Source of the DNA: Micromonospora luteifusca
GTDB lineage: Bacteria; Actinomycetota; Actinomycetes; Mycobacteriales; Micromonosporaceae
Assembly: GCF_016907275.1 (NCBI RefSeq)
Contig: NZ_JAFBBP010000001.1
Location: forward strand, 1,783,501-1,847,500
Length of the DNA: 64,000 nt
Reading direction: 5' to 3'
A program made the position numbers and the translations under genes. Below the pieces are notes generated by a model. That model made no database searches. It saw only the letters and a list, made by a program, of their open reading frames with translations, and had not been told where the DNA came from. Below, one piece after another: positions 10,210 through 17,532 of this stretch (position 1 is its first letter; every line of letters begins with the position of its first letter).

Positions 10210-10354
10210 CCTCCTCGAACTTCCCGCGCACGCCTGACCGTCCGCCGGGTACCGCCGTCGCGCACCGGTAAGCGAATTCCAACCGGCCCGTTGGAGAGCG
10301 CGAAGTAGAGTGCATATTGTCGATCTTGAAGGTCCGACCACGGAGGTGGCTCAG

Positions 10355-10735
10355 ATGCGGGCTCGGCTACGGCAGATTCACGTCGGCGGGCAGACCTTCA
10401 CGTGGCGCGCGGCGCTGCACAGCGTGCAGGTCAACGGTTTCTACCACCGGGCCGTCTACGTTCGCGTCTGGGGATCCGGCGGCAAGAACAGCCAAAAACT
10501 CGAAGCGGATCTGTTGTCGGCCCCCGGACCGTACATTGTCGACAACGGCTACCCCACACCCGCCGACGTGCGGGTAGTCATCAGCTATGCGCTGGAGCAC
10601 GGTTGGCAGCCAGAGCAGCGGGGCGGAACGTTCGCGCTGTCCGAGCGCGAGCATGGTGCCCGGTTCTCGCTGCCGGGTTTCCTGCTGGTTGACCCCGTGC
10701 GCACGGCCGAGAGCGCGGACCCACGGCGCAGGTGA
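10355..10735 (+). CDS. Hypothetical protein, possibly frameshifted at its 3' end
   Basis: ATG 10355 has a good GGAGGTG ribosome binding site, giving a 126-residue basic soluble protein (MRARLRQIHVGGQTFTWRA...). The mixed composition and alternating hydrophobic pattern look genuinely coding. I do not recognise a family. Near the stop, a 67-bp segment (10714-10780) recurs at 11097-11164. In the frame other than that of this gene, both copies encode a near-identical tail, PTAQV.RA.E.QQRG-stop. This suggests the gene may have lost its original C-terminus through a frameshift between about 10692 and 10735. Confidence 0.55.
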   Translation: MRARLRQIHVGGQTFTWRAALHSVQVNGFYHRAVYVRVWGSGGKNSQKLEADLLSAPGPYIVDNGYPTPADVRVVISYALEHGWQPEQRGGTFALSEREHGARFSLPGFLLVDPVRTAESADPRRR

Positions 10736-11164
10736 CCCGCGCCTACGAGACTCAGCAGCGAGGCTGACGGCCGGCGGGCTGTAACGCCCAGATGGGATCT
10801 CATGGACTGGGCCCCGGCGCTGCTGCCGCCGGGGACCAATCAGATGGATCAACAAGTCATTGCTGGCTACGCGTTCCCGTACGAGGGCGGACCGTACTTC
10901 ATGTAATTGCCGGCATATTCGCCGACCGACATCCTGACCCGCACGCCCTCCGGCAGGTAGCTCGAGGTGTGCGACTCGCGGCCATTACGCGAAGACGGAT
11001 CCCTGATGATGATTTCCGGCGACCACACGCCAGGCTCATGCGACACCGAGACCACCACGATGACGCCCATACCAACGGTCACCTTCTCGGAGCCACCGCG
11101 GAGCCCACGGCCCAGGTGGCCCGTGCCCACGAGGCTCAGCAGCGAGGCTGACGGCCGACGGGCC
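10714..11164. repeat. 67-bp imperfect direct repeat (10714-10780 and 11097-11164)
   Basis: The two copies are offset by 384 bases and share the exact core CTCAGCAGCGAGGCTGACGG, with scattered substitutions and one indel elsewhere. Both end just after a shared TGA. On the minus strand both copies also read similarly (AVSLAAE...RG..G/PWV-like). The intervening 316 bases hold only weak ORFs: a 34-codon ORF at 10802-10906 on the plus strand and a minus-strand ORF listed below. The block may be a decayed tandem duplication of a small gene. Confidence 0.7.
10867..11070 (-). CDS. Possible small hypothetical protein
   Basis: ATG 11070 gives 67 residues, beginning MGVIVVVSVSHEPGVWSPEI and ending NYMKYGPPSYGNA, with an AAGGTGA upstream that could act as ribosome binding site. 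The composition is not the Arg/Pro-rich pattern of shadow frames here, which argues for real coding. No family is recognised. It lies between the copies of the 67-bp repeat. It could equally be a remnant. Confidence 0.35.
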   Translation of the reverse strand: MGVIVVVSVSHEPGVWSPEIIIRDPSSRNGRESHTSSYLPEGVRVRMSVGEYAGNYMKYGPPSYGNA

Positions 11165-11166
11165 TG

Positions 11167-11541
11167 CTACACGTACGGCCGGGTGATGATCTCGATCGCG
11201 TGCCCCGCCGGGTCCATGAAGTAGAAGCCCCGCCCACCGTGCTCGGTGTTGGTCTCCCCCTCCCGCTTCAGCTGCGGGTCGGCCCAGTAGGTGATGCCGC
11301 GCCCCTCGACGAACGCCAGGCACCGTACGAACAGCTCGTCGTCGACGAGGAACGCGTAGTGCTGCATCTGGATGTCCACCGGCGGTTCAGCGAACTGGAG
11401 CAGCACGCCCTCGTCCAGCAGAACGTTGACGAACGGCCCCCACGACGGCGCCTCCGGCAGCTCGAACAGCTCCCGATAGAACGCGGCCGACGCGTTCCTG
11501 TCCTTGCTGGCGATGATGGTGTGGTTGAACGTGACTGTCAT
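11167..11541 (-). CDS. VOC family (glyoxalase/bleomycin-resistance fold) protein
   Basis: ATG 11541 gives 124 residues with the typical beta-alpha-beta-beta-beta repeat: MTVTFNHTIIASKDRNASA, AAFYRELFELPE, and the C-terminal metal/substrate strand GRGFYFMDPAGHAIEIIT. His8, a mid-chain position and Glu in HAIEII are the usual metal positions. VOC proteins catalyse isomerase, epimerase, dioxygenase or lyase chemistry or bind antibiotics; the substrate is not predictable. The frame upstream of ATG 11541 lacks family similarity. It stands alone. Confidence 0.87.
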   Translation of the reverse strand: MTVTFNHTIIASKDRNASAAFYRELFELPEAPSWGPFVNVLLDEGVLLQFAEPPVDIQMQHYAFLVDDELFVRCLAFVEGRGITYWADPQLKREGETNTEHGGRGFYFMDPAGHAIEIITRPYV

Positions 11542-11888
11542 GCGTACCGTCTTCCGGTCGATCCGAAGACCCGACCGGAGGCCCAGAGCGTTCACCCAGC
11601 CACACCGATGACAAAGCCCCGAAGGCGCCGACGCCCCGGATCCCGCACAAGAGACGCGTGCATCGCGCCGATCTCGGCGTGGTGGCTGAAGTAGCCAGAA
11701 CCTCCGGGGGGTAGGCCCATCTGGGGCGCGGCACGGAGGCTAACACAGCGACCCAGGCAGGACAGCGCCTGATCAAGATGAGCCCCGATCGCCGCCAGCG
11801 CGCTGCGGTCCTCCTGGTACCTCACGCACTCTTCTTCACGATCCAGCACGATCGCCGGGGGTAGTCAGGCTCCAACGAGCCGCGCCGC
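11542..11888. other. Intergenic stretch with one doubtful ORF
   Basis: Apart from the weak ORF at 11592-11849 listed next, I see no gene or structured RNA here. The VOC gene promoter presumably lies at its left end. Confidence 0.5.
11592..11849 (-). CDS. Doubtful small hypothetical protein
   Basis: The GTG start gives 85 residues. An internal GTG at VRYQEDRSALAAIG has a better purine-rich stretch (GAAGAAGAG) upstream. The N-terminal half has a helical amphipathic pattern (ALAAIGAHLDQALSCLGRC). No family is recognised, and codon bias is weaker than in the neighbouring genes. It may be non-coding. Confidence 0.25.
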   Translation of the reverse strand: MLDREEECVRYQEDRSALAAIGAHLDQALSCLGRCVSLRAAPQMGLPPGGSGYFSHHAEIGAMHASLVRDPGRRRLRGFVIGVAG

Positions 11889-12662
11889 TCAGCGGGCCTC
11901 CGGGTCGAGGCCGAGCACGGCTCGTCCCCCGTCGACCGGCAGGATCACCCCGTTGACGAAGCTCGCCGCCGGTGACAGCAGGTACGCGACGGCCTCCGCC
12001 ACCTCGTCGGCCCGCCCGATGCGACCCACCGGGTGCAGCCGATTCAGCTCGGCGTCGATCCACTGGGCCTGGTTGGGCTCCTGCGCGGCCAGGAATTCGG
12101 TGTGCCGCTCGGTGGCGATCGAGCCGAGCGCGACGGCGTTGGCGCGGATGCCCTGCCTGCCGTACTCGACGGCCAGCGCCCGGGTCAGCCCCTCCACGGC
12201 GGCCTTCGCCGTCGCGTACGGCAGGGCGCCGGACACGGGCCGGCGGGCCTGGTGCGACGAGACGTTGACGATCGCGCCGCCGGCGGCGCGGGTCAGGAAC
12301 CGGCGGACGGCCACCGCGGCGCCCACCACGGCCGGACGCAGGTTCAGCCCGATCAGGTCCAGTACCGTGTCGGCCGACGCGGAGTGCAGCGTGGCGTCGC
12401 GGAACACCGCCGCGTTGTTCACCCAGCCGGTCAGGGGCGCGGCACGTTCGGCCAGTTCGGCGGCGTGCTCGGCCACCCGTTCGTCGGCGGCGTCGCCGAT
12501 CACCGCGACGAGCCGGTCGGCGGCCGGGTGGCTGGCCAGCCAAGCGGTCGCGTCGGCGTCGCGTTCCAACACGACGACGGTGGCACCGGTCGCCACCAGG
12601 CGTTCCACCACGGCCCGGCCGACACCGCGACCGCCCCCGGTGACCACACAGGACGGGGGCAC
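11889..12662 (-). CDS. Short-chain dehydrogenase/reductase (SDR) family oxidoreductase
   Basis: This 257-residue classical SDR has the nucleotide-binding motif TGGGRGVG at residues 8-15, NNA at 82-84, and catalytic Ser136, Tyr149 and Lys153 (YATAK). The C-terminal FVNGVILPVDGG segment is typical of FabG-like members. It probably reduces or oxidises a carbonyl with NAD(P)H; the substrate is unknown. GTG 12662 lies only three bases after the stop of the degV-like gene, so the two are likely cotranscribed and coupled. Confidence 0.9.
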   Translation of the reverse strand: MPPSCVVTGGGRGVGRAVVERLVATGATVVVLERDADATAWLASHPAADRLVAVIGDAADERVAEHAAELAERAAPLTGWVNNAAVFRDATLHSASADTVLDLIGLNLRPAVVGAAVAVRRFLTRAAGGAIVNVSSHQARRPVSGALPYATAKAAVEGLTRALAVEYGRQGIRANAVALGSIATERHTEFLAAQEPNQAQWIDAELNRLHPVGRIGRADEVAEAVAYLLSPAASFVNGVILPVDGGRAVLGLDPEAR

Positions 12663-12665
12663 TGC

Positions 12666-13529
12666 TCAGCCCTCCGGTCGGCGGTGGACGACCACGCAGG
12701 CCAGGCCCGGGCCGGCGTGCGCGCCGACGACCGCGCCCGCCTCGGAGACGTACGTGTCGTGCAGCCGGTCACCGAGCCGTTCGGTCAGCGCGGCGCGCAG
12801 CGCCTCGGCCCGTTGCGGCGCGGCCAGGTGGTGTACCCCGAGATCCACATCGTCGTCGCCGGCGGCCTCGACGGCCAGGTCCACGAGACGGGAGACTCCC
12901 CGGCTGGCGGTGCGGACCTTCTCGCGCAGCACGATCGCCCCGTCCGGCATGTGCATGATCGGCTTGACGGACAGGGCGGTGCCGAACAGCGCTTCGGCCG
13001 CGTTGATCCGGCCGCCTCGGCGGAGGAACTCCAGCGTGTCGACGTAGAAGAAGACGGTGGTGCGGGCGACCGCGGCGAGCGCCGCGTCGCGTACACCGGC
13101 GAGGTCGACGCCGGCCTCGGCGGCGGTGACGGCCGCGATGGCCGGGAAGCCCAGCCCCATGCCGGCCGAGCGGCTGTCCACGACCTCCACGCGGCCGTCC
13201 AGGTCGGCGGCAGCCAGGCGGGCGGCCTCGACCGTGCCGGACAGCGCGGCGGACAGGTGCACCGAGACAACCCCGTCGGCACCGGCGTCGAGTAGTTGGC
13301 GGTACGTCCGGGCGAACTGCTCGGGCGCCGGGCGGGAGGTGGTCGCCGTGACCCGGCGCGCGCTCAGCGCCAGGGTGGCATCGGCGGGCTGGGTCTCCAC
13401 CCCCTCCAGCCCCTCCGCGCCGTTGAGCACGACGGTCAACGGGATCACCGTCAGCCGGTGCGCCTGCGACAGCTCGGGCGGAAGGTAGGCGGTGGAATCG
13501 ATGACGACCGCGACGGGCATGCCCGGCAC
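12666..13529 (-). CDS. DegV family fatty-acid-binding protein
   Basis: The protein of about 287 residues begins with the DegV signature VAVVIDSTAYLPPEL and has the family pattern [14 protein letters not shown]..., a Ser-rich lipid head-group site (VSVHLSAALSGT), and FLRRGGRI.....F.....KPI. Some DegV proteins (FakB) bind fatty acids and present them to a kinase; no fakA-like gene is visible in the window. The start is either GTG 13529 or ATG 13520, and neither has a clear Shine-Dalgarno. It lies 39 bases downstream of a histidine phosphatase gene. Confidence 0.9.
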   Translation of the reverse strand: MPGMPVAVVIDSTAYLPPELSQAHRLTVIPLTVVLNGAEGLEGVETQPADATLALSARRVTATTSRPAPEQFARTYRQLLDAGADGVVSVHLSAALSGTVEAARLAAADLDGRVEVVDSRSAGMGLGFPAIAAVTAAEAGVDLAGVRDAALAAVARTTVFFYVDTLEFLRRGGRINAAEALFGTALSVKPIMHMPDGAIVLREKVRTASRGVSRLVDLAVEAAGDDDVDLGVHHLAAPQRAEALRAALTERLGDRLHDTYVSEAGAVVGAHAGPGLACVVVHRRPEG

Positions 13530-13568
13530 GCTAGCCGATCGGGGCCCCGAACGCCGAAGCGCGAGCCC

Positions 13569-14228
13569 TCAGATCGCGTCGGCGACGACCGGGGCGGTGA
13601 TCCAGCCGACGTTGTGGGCCCGCAGCTGCCAACCCCGGACGTCCTGGGGACGACCGACGGCCGGCGCGCTGGGTGCGCGCCGCAACTCGGTCCAGTGGCA
13701 GTTGGCCAGGGAGCCGACGCTGCGCAGCACGGCCTGGTCCCAGCCGAGCAGGTGACCGATGCCCTGCCGGGAGGCACCACCGTGGGTGGCGACCACCACG
13801 GTGCCGTCGGGGGCAGCGTCGGCCGCCTCCAGCAGGGCGGCGGCGACCCGTTCGCCGAGGTCGTGCAGCGGTTCCAGATCGACGCCAGGGTCGGGGTCGC
13901 CGGCCCGCCAGCGGGCGTACTCGTCGGGGAAACGCTCCGCGACCTCGGTGAGGTGCAGACCCTGCCACTGGCCGAAGTGCCGCTCGCGCAGCCGGGCGTC
14001 GGTGCGTACCGGAAGGCCCGTGAGCGCGGCGAGCGCGGCGGCGGTGTCCGCGGCGCGACTCAGGTCGCTGGCCACGATGGCGTCGGGCCGCAGCGCCGCA
14101 AGCAATGGCGCGGCGGCGCGGGCCTGGTCACGGCCCAGTTCGTTGAGGGGTACGTCGGTCTGCCCCTGGACACGATTGGCGGCGTTCCAGTCGGTGTTGC
14201 CGTGCCGCCAGACGATCAGCCGGGTCAT
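13569..14228 (-). CDS. Histidine phosphatase (phosphoglycerate mutase-like) family protein
   Basis: ATG 14228 gives 219 residues with the RHG motif (VWRHGNTDWN) at residues 7-12 and the second catalytic His in VVVATHGGASR. The start overlaps the rsfS stop (ATGA), so it is translationally coupled. This gene commonly follows rsfS in actinobacteria, where members act as glucosyl-3-phosphoglycerate or related phosphatases. That specificity is an inference from family and position, not visible in the motifs. Confidence 0.9.
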   Translation of the reverse strand: MTRLIVWRHGNTDWNAANRVQGQTDVPLNELGRDQARAAAPLLAALRPDAIVASDLSRAADTAAALAALTGLPVRTDARLRERHFGQWQGLHLTEVAERFPDEYARWRAGDPDPGVDLEPLHDLGERVAAALLEAADAAPDGTVVVATHGGASRQGIGHLLGWDQAVLRSVGSLANCHWTELRRAPSAPAVGRPQDVRGWQLRAHNVGWITAPVVADAI

Positions 14229-14629
14229 TCGGCGGTGGCGGACCCGGCGTCGGCCTCGACCAGGTCGCGGTCGACGAACGGGATGGTGGGGCAGTCCTTC
14301 CAGAGGCGGTCGAGCCCGTAGAACTCGCGCTCCTCGGTGTGCTGGACATGCACCACGATGTCGACGTAGTCGAGCAGCACCCAACGGCCACCACGCTCGC
14401 CCTCGCGCCGAACCGGCTTGGCCTTGTCCGGCATCTCCAGCAGGCGCTCCTCGATGGCGTCGACGATGGCAAGCACCTGACGCTCGTTGGGGGCAGCGGC
14501 GAGCACGAACGCGTCGGTGATGGCGAGCTGGTCGCCGACGTCGATGATCGCGATGTCCTGCGCCTTCTTGTCGGCAGCAGCCTGGGCGGCCGCGATAGCC
14601 AGCTCGTGAGCGCGTTCGGAAACTGTCAC
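14225..14629 (-). CDS. rsfS: Ribosome silencing factor RsfS
   Basis: The 134-residue protein of the Iojap/RsfS family contains DIAIIDVGDQLAITDAFVL, RREGERGGRWVLLDYVDIVVHVQ and EREFYGLDRLW. RsfS binds ribosomal protein L14 and blocks 50S-30S joining in nutrient limitation. GAAGGAGA lies directly upstream. GTG 14629 has better spacing than the ATG one codon earlier (14632). It is flanked by nadD (upstream) and the coupled histidine phosphatase (downstream), the conserved order nadD-rsfS-phosphatase. Confidence 0.95.
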   Translation of the reverse strand: MTVSERAHELAIAAAQAAADKKAQDIAIIDVGDQLAITDAFVLAAAPNERQVLAIVDAIEERLLEMPDKAKPVRREGERGGRWVLLDYVDIVVHVQHTEEREFYGLDRLWKDCPTIPFVDRDLVEADAGSATAE

Positions 14630-14739
14630 CATTCTCCTTCGATCAAGCGTGCGATCCTCCAAGCGTCTCATACCCGGCGACACCCCGACCCTGCAGTTCT
14701 GGCCTGCTTCGTGGCTAAACCGGGCGATATCCGGCGCAT

Positions 14740-15336
14740 TCAGCGCTGATAGAGGCTCCGCTTGGCGATGTACTGCACCACACCGTCGGGCACCAGATAC
14801 CAAACTGGCTCCCCCCGGGCGACCCGAGCGCGGCAGTCGGTCGACGAGATGGACATCGCGGGGACCTGGATCAGGCTGACGGTGTCCGCCGGCAGGTGCT
14901 TGTCGGTCAGCGGGAAGCCGGGACGGGTCACCCCGATGAAGTGCGCCAGCTCGAAGATCTCGTCCAGATCCTTCCAGGACAGGATGCGTTGCAGGGCGTC
15001 CGCGCCGGTGATGAAGAACAGCTGCACCTTGGGGCCGTACTCAGCCTGGAGGTCGCGCAGGGTGTCGACCGTGTAGGTCGGCCCGGTGCGGTCGATGTCG
15101 ACTCGACTGACCTGGAAGCGGGGGTTGGAGGCGGTGGCGATCACGGTCATCAGGTACCGGTCCTCGGCCGGGCTGACCGGTTCGTCAGCCTTCTGCCACG
15201 GCTGCCCGGTCGGAACGAAGACCACTTCGTCCAGGCCGAACCGGTCGGCCACCTCGCTCGCCGCGACGAGGTGCCCGTGGTGGATCGGGTCGAAGGTGCC
15301 ACCCATGATCCCGATCCGCCGGATATCTTCCTCCAC
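14740..15336 (-). CDS. nadD: Nicotinate-nucleotide adenylyltransferase
   Basis: The 198-residue nucleotidyltransferase has the [12 protein letters not shown] active-site motif near the N-terminus and the C-terminal [15 protein letters not shown] motif. It converts nicotinate mononucleotide and ATP to deamido-NAD, the central step of NAD synthesis. GTG 15336 is the first plausible start before the conserved core ([13 protein letters not shown]). The much longer frame upstream overlaps the divergent PadR gene and is spurious. Confidence 0.95.
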   Translation of the reverse strand: MEEDIRRIGIMGGTFDPIHHGHLVAASEVADRFGLDEVVFVPTGQPWQKADEPVSPAEDRYLMTVIATASNPRFQVSRVDIDRTGPTYTVDTLRDLQAEYGPKVQLFFITGADALQRILSWKDLDEIFELAHFIGVTRPGFPLTDKHLPADTVSLIQVPAMSISSTDCRARVARGEPVWYLVPDGVVQYIAKRSLYQR

Positions 15337-15416
15337 CCAGTGATCGTAGGCCGACCGTCCTGGCCGGCCGTCTCGGCCCGGCGCGAGGGGTCGCGGGCGG
15401 GCTACCCGTCTGCGTA

Positions 15417-15432
15417 TACTCGTTGACAAGTA
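15417..15432 (+). promoter_or_regulatory. Candidate operator dyad and -10 upstream of padR
   Basis: TACTCGTTGACAAGTA at 15417-15432 has dyad symmetry (TACT..GT..AC..AGTA, six of eight base pairs). It overlaps a TATACT -10-like hexamer at 15415-15420 and lies 28 bases before the padR start. PadR regulators commonly autoregulate through such dyads. This is a pattern-based proposal. Confidence 0.45.
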
Positions 15433-15459
15433 ATTGGTCACGAGGGCAGGAGGGCAACC

Positions 15460-16122
15460 GTGCCGAAGCGGCGCAAGGTCAGCAACCTGCTGGCGCTGGC
15501 TGTGCTGTCCGCCCTGGCCCAACGACCGATGCACCCGTACGAGATCGCCACCGCACTGCGCACCTGGGGCAAGGACCAGGACATGGAGTTCAAGTGGGGG
15601 TCCTTCTACACGGTGATCCGCAACCTGGACAAACACCACCTGATCGACGCGGTGGAAAGCGTCCGCGAGGGCCGACGGCCGGAACGGACCGTCTACCGGA
15701 TCACCGACGCCGGGCGCGCCGAGCTGGTCGACTGGGCCCGCGAGCTGGTCTCCACCCCGATGCCGGAGCATCCCCGCTTCCGCGCAGGGCTGTCCGTCCT
15801 CGCCGCACTGCACCCCGACGAGGCCACCGGCCTGCTCCGCCAGCGGCTCGACCTGCTGGACGACGCCCTCCGGCAGGACCGCGAGACGCTCGACGCCCAC
15901 CTGCGAGAGGTCCCGCGGCTGTTCCTGGTGGAGTCGGAGTACGACCTGGCCATGCGGGCCGCGGAGGCGGCCTGGCTTCGTGGACTGCTCGCCGAACTCA
16001 CCTCGGGCAGCTATCCGGGGCTGGACTTCTGGCGGGCCTACCACGAGACCGGCGAGATTCCGCCCGAACTGACCGAGCTGGCCGAGAGGACCAGCACCCC
16101 GACCCCGGACACCACCGACTGA
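15460..16122 (+). CDS. PadR family transcriptional regulator
   Basis: The 220-residue protein has an N-terminal winged helix ([25 protein letters not shown]...[11 protein letters not shown]...[13 protein letters not shown]) followed by a Vir-like C-terminal helical dimerisation domain, so it is the longer PadR subtype. The GTG start has an AGGAGGG ribosome binding site. A dyad overlaps its promoter. The FAD monooxygenase downstream in the same direction is a likely target or partner, though a strong terminator separates them. Confidence 0.92.
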   Translation: MPKRRKVSNLLALAVLSALAQRPMHPYEIATALRTWGKDQDMEFKWGSFYTVIRNLDKHHLIDAVESVREGRRPERTVYRITDAGRAELVDWARELVSTPMPEHPRFRAGLSVLAALHPDEATGLLRQRLDLLDDALRQDRETLDAHLREVPRLFLVESEYDLAMRAAEAAWLRGLLAELTSGSYPGLDFWRAYHETGEIPPELTELAERTSTPTPDTTD

Positions 16123-16127
16123 CGAAC

Positions 16128-16163
16128 GGCTCCGGCGGGGTGCGCCAACACCCCGCCGGAGCC
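16128..16163 (+). terminator. Terminator after padR
   Basis: Arms 16128-16142 and 16149-16163 form a perfect 15-bp stem (GGCTCCGGCGGGGTG) with a 6-base loop, 6 bases after the padR stop codon. There is no long T-tract. It should insulate padR from the monooxygenase gene. Confidence 0.85.
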
Positions 16164-16281
16164 CTTACCTCGAACCGACACCTGGGAAGGCACCCGGCCC
16201 GAAGCGGCAATCAGAGGATAGCCGGGCTCCCTCCCAGGTCGGTTCGCACGCGCACGAACCGACAACACCCAGGGAGAGACC

Positions 16282-17487
16282 ATGACCACGGCACGAACCG
16301 CGATCGTCATCGGCAGCGGCATCGCCGGACCGGTGACGGCACTCGCACTGCACCGCGCCGGCATCACCGCCACCGTCCACGAGGCGTACCCCGCCACAGC
16401 CAGCGGGGTCGGCGGCACCCTCGCACTCGCACCCAACGGCGTCGCGGCTCTGCGCACGGTCGGCGCCGACGAGGCGGTGACCGCGATCGCCACCCCGATC
16501 ATGCGCAGCGCGATGGCCGTCGGCAGCCGCCACCTCGACCTGCCCACCCTCGCCGGGGCGCCGCCGCTGCGCGTGGTGCACCGGGCCGAGCTGCACCGCG
16601 TGCTGCACGACCGGGCGGTCGCCGAGGGCGTCCGGTTCGAGTACGACAGGAGACTGGTCGACGCCGAGCAGACCGACAGCGGGGTGACCGCCCGATTCGA
16701 GGACGGCAGCACCGCCACCGCCGACCTCCTCGTCGGCGCGGACGGCATCCGGTCCAGGGTCCGCGGCCTCATCGACCCGTCCGCGCCCGGCCCCCGGTTC
16801 ACCGGGCTGCTCGGCTTCGAGGCGGTCGCCCGCCACGAGGTGGACGTCGAGCCAGGCACGATGACGTTCGCGTTCGGGCGGCGCGGCTACTACCTGTACT
16901 GGCCGGAGCCCGGCGGCGGCACCCGGTGGGGCGCCAACCTGCCGCAGCAGCGGCCGATGAGCACCGTCGAGGCGCGCGCGGTGCCGGCGGCGCAGTGGCT
17001 GGACACGCTGCGCACCACCTACGGCGACGACGACCCGGGCCGGGAGCTGATGGCGGCCAGCCACGCCGACGAACTCCAGGTGGCCGGGTCATTGCAGATC
17101 ATGCCGCCGGTGCCGCACTGGTACCGGGGCCGGATGGTGCTCGTCGGCGATTCGGCGCACGCCCCCTCGAACAGCTCCGGGCAGGGCGCGTCGCTGGCCA
17201 TCGAGAGTGCGGTGCAGCTCGCCCGCTGCCTGCGCGACCTGCCGGACGTGGAGACGGCGTTCGCCGCGTACGTGCGGCTGCGCCGCGCCCGGGTGGAGAA
17301 GGTCGCCGCCCGGGCCGCGCGGATCAACCACGCGAAGGCGCCGGGGCCGGTCGCCCGGACGTTGATGCCGTTGTTGCTTCCGCTGATGGTGCGCACCATG
17401 CTGGACCCGGAGAAGACCGTCGCCGAGGAGCAGCGCTACGTCATCAATTGGGACGCTCCGGTCACCATGGAACCCGCGCTGCGCTGA
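16282..17487 (+). CDS. FAD-dependent monooxygenase (PHBH/UbiH fold)
   Basis: The 401-residue flavoprotein has the FAD-binding motif IVIGSGIAGPVTALALHRAG at residues 8-27, the DG motif VGADGIRSRVR, and the GD motif LVGDSAHAPSNSSGQGASLAIES. These are class A flavin monooxygenase features; such enzymes hydroxylate aromatics or inactivate antibiotics such as rifampicin or tetracycline. The substrate is unknown. ATG 16282 follows GGGAGAGACC. The gene is preceded by a PadR regulator, a common arrangement for substrate-induced detoxification, and ends at a hairpin shared with pepN. Confidence 0.9.
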   Translation: MTTARTAIVIGSGIAGPVTALALHRAGITATVHEAYPATASGVGGTLALAPNGVAALRTVGADEAVTAIATPIMRSAMAVGSRHLDLPTLAGAPPLRVVHRAELHRVLHDRAVAEGVRFEYDRRLVDAEQTDSGVTARFEDGSTATADLLVGADGIRSRVRGLIDPSAPGPRFTGLLGFEAVARHEVDVEPGTMTFAFGRRGYYLYWPEPGGGTRWGANLPQQRPMSTVEARAVPAAQWLDTLRTTYGDDDPGRELMAASHADELQVAGSLQIMPPVPHWYRGRMVLVGDSAHAPSNSSGQGASLAIESAVQLARCLRDLPDVETAFAAYVRLRRARVEKVAARAARINHAKAPGPVARTLMPLLLPLMVRTMLDPEKTVAEEQRYVINWDAPVTMEPALR

Positions 17488-17492
17488 GCCCG

Positions 17493-17524
17493 GGCGCGGG
17501 GTGGCCCACCAGCCACCCCGCGCC
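17493..17524. terminator. Bidirectional terminator between monooxygenase and pepN
   Basis: Arms 17493-17505 and 17512-17524 form a perfect 13-bp stem (GGCGCGGGGTGGC) with a 6-base loop, placed between two convergent stop codons only 45 bases apart. Confidence 0.8.
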
Positions 17525-17532
17525 GCCAGGCC

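Larger units (their letters stand above)
9998..10354. other. Intergenic region with DnaA boxes and one short ORF
   Basis: The stretch separates divergent comEA and a hypothetical gene. It holds two TGTGGACAA sites and a 30-codon ORF with a strong Shine-Dalgarno sequence (both listed separately), then about 145 bases without recognisable structure before the next ribosome binding site. Confidence 0.6.
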
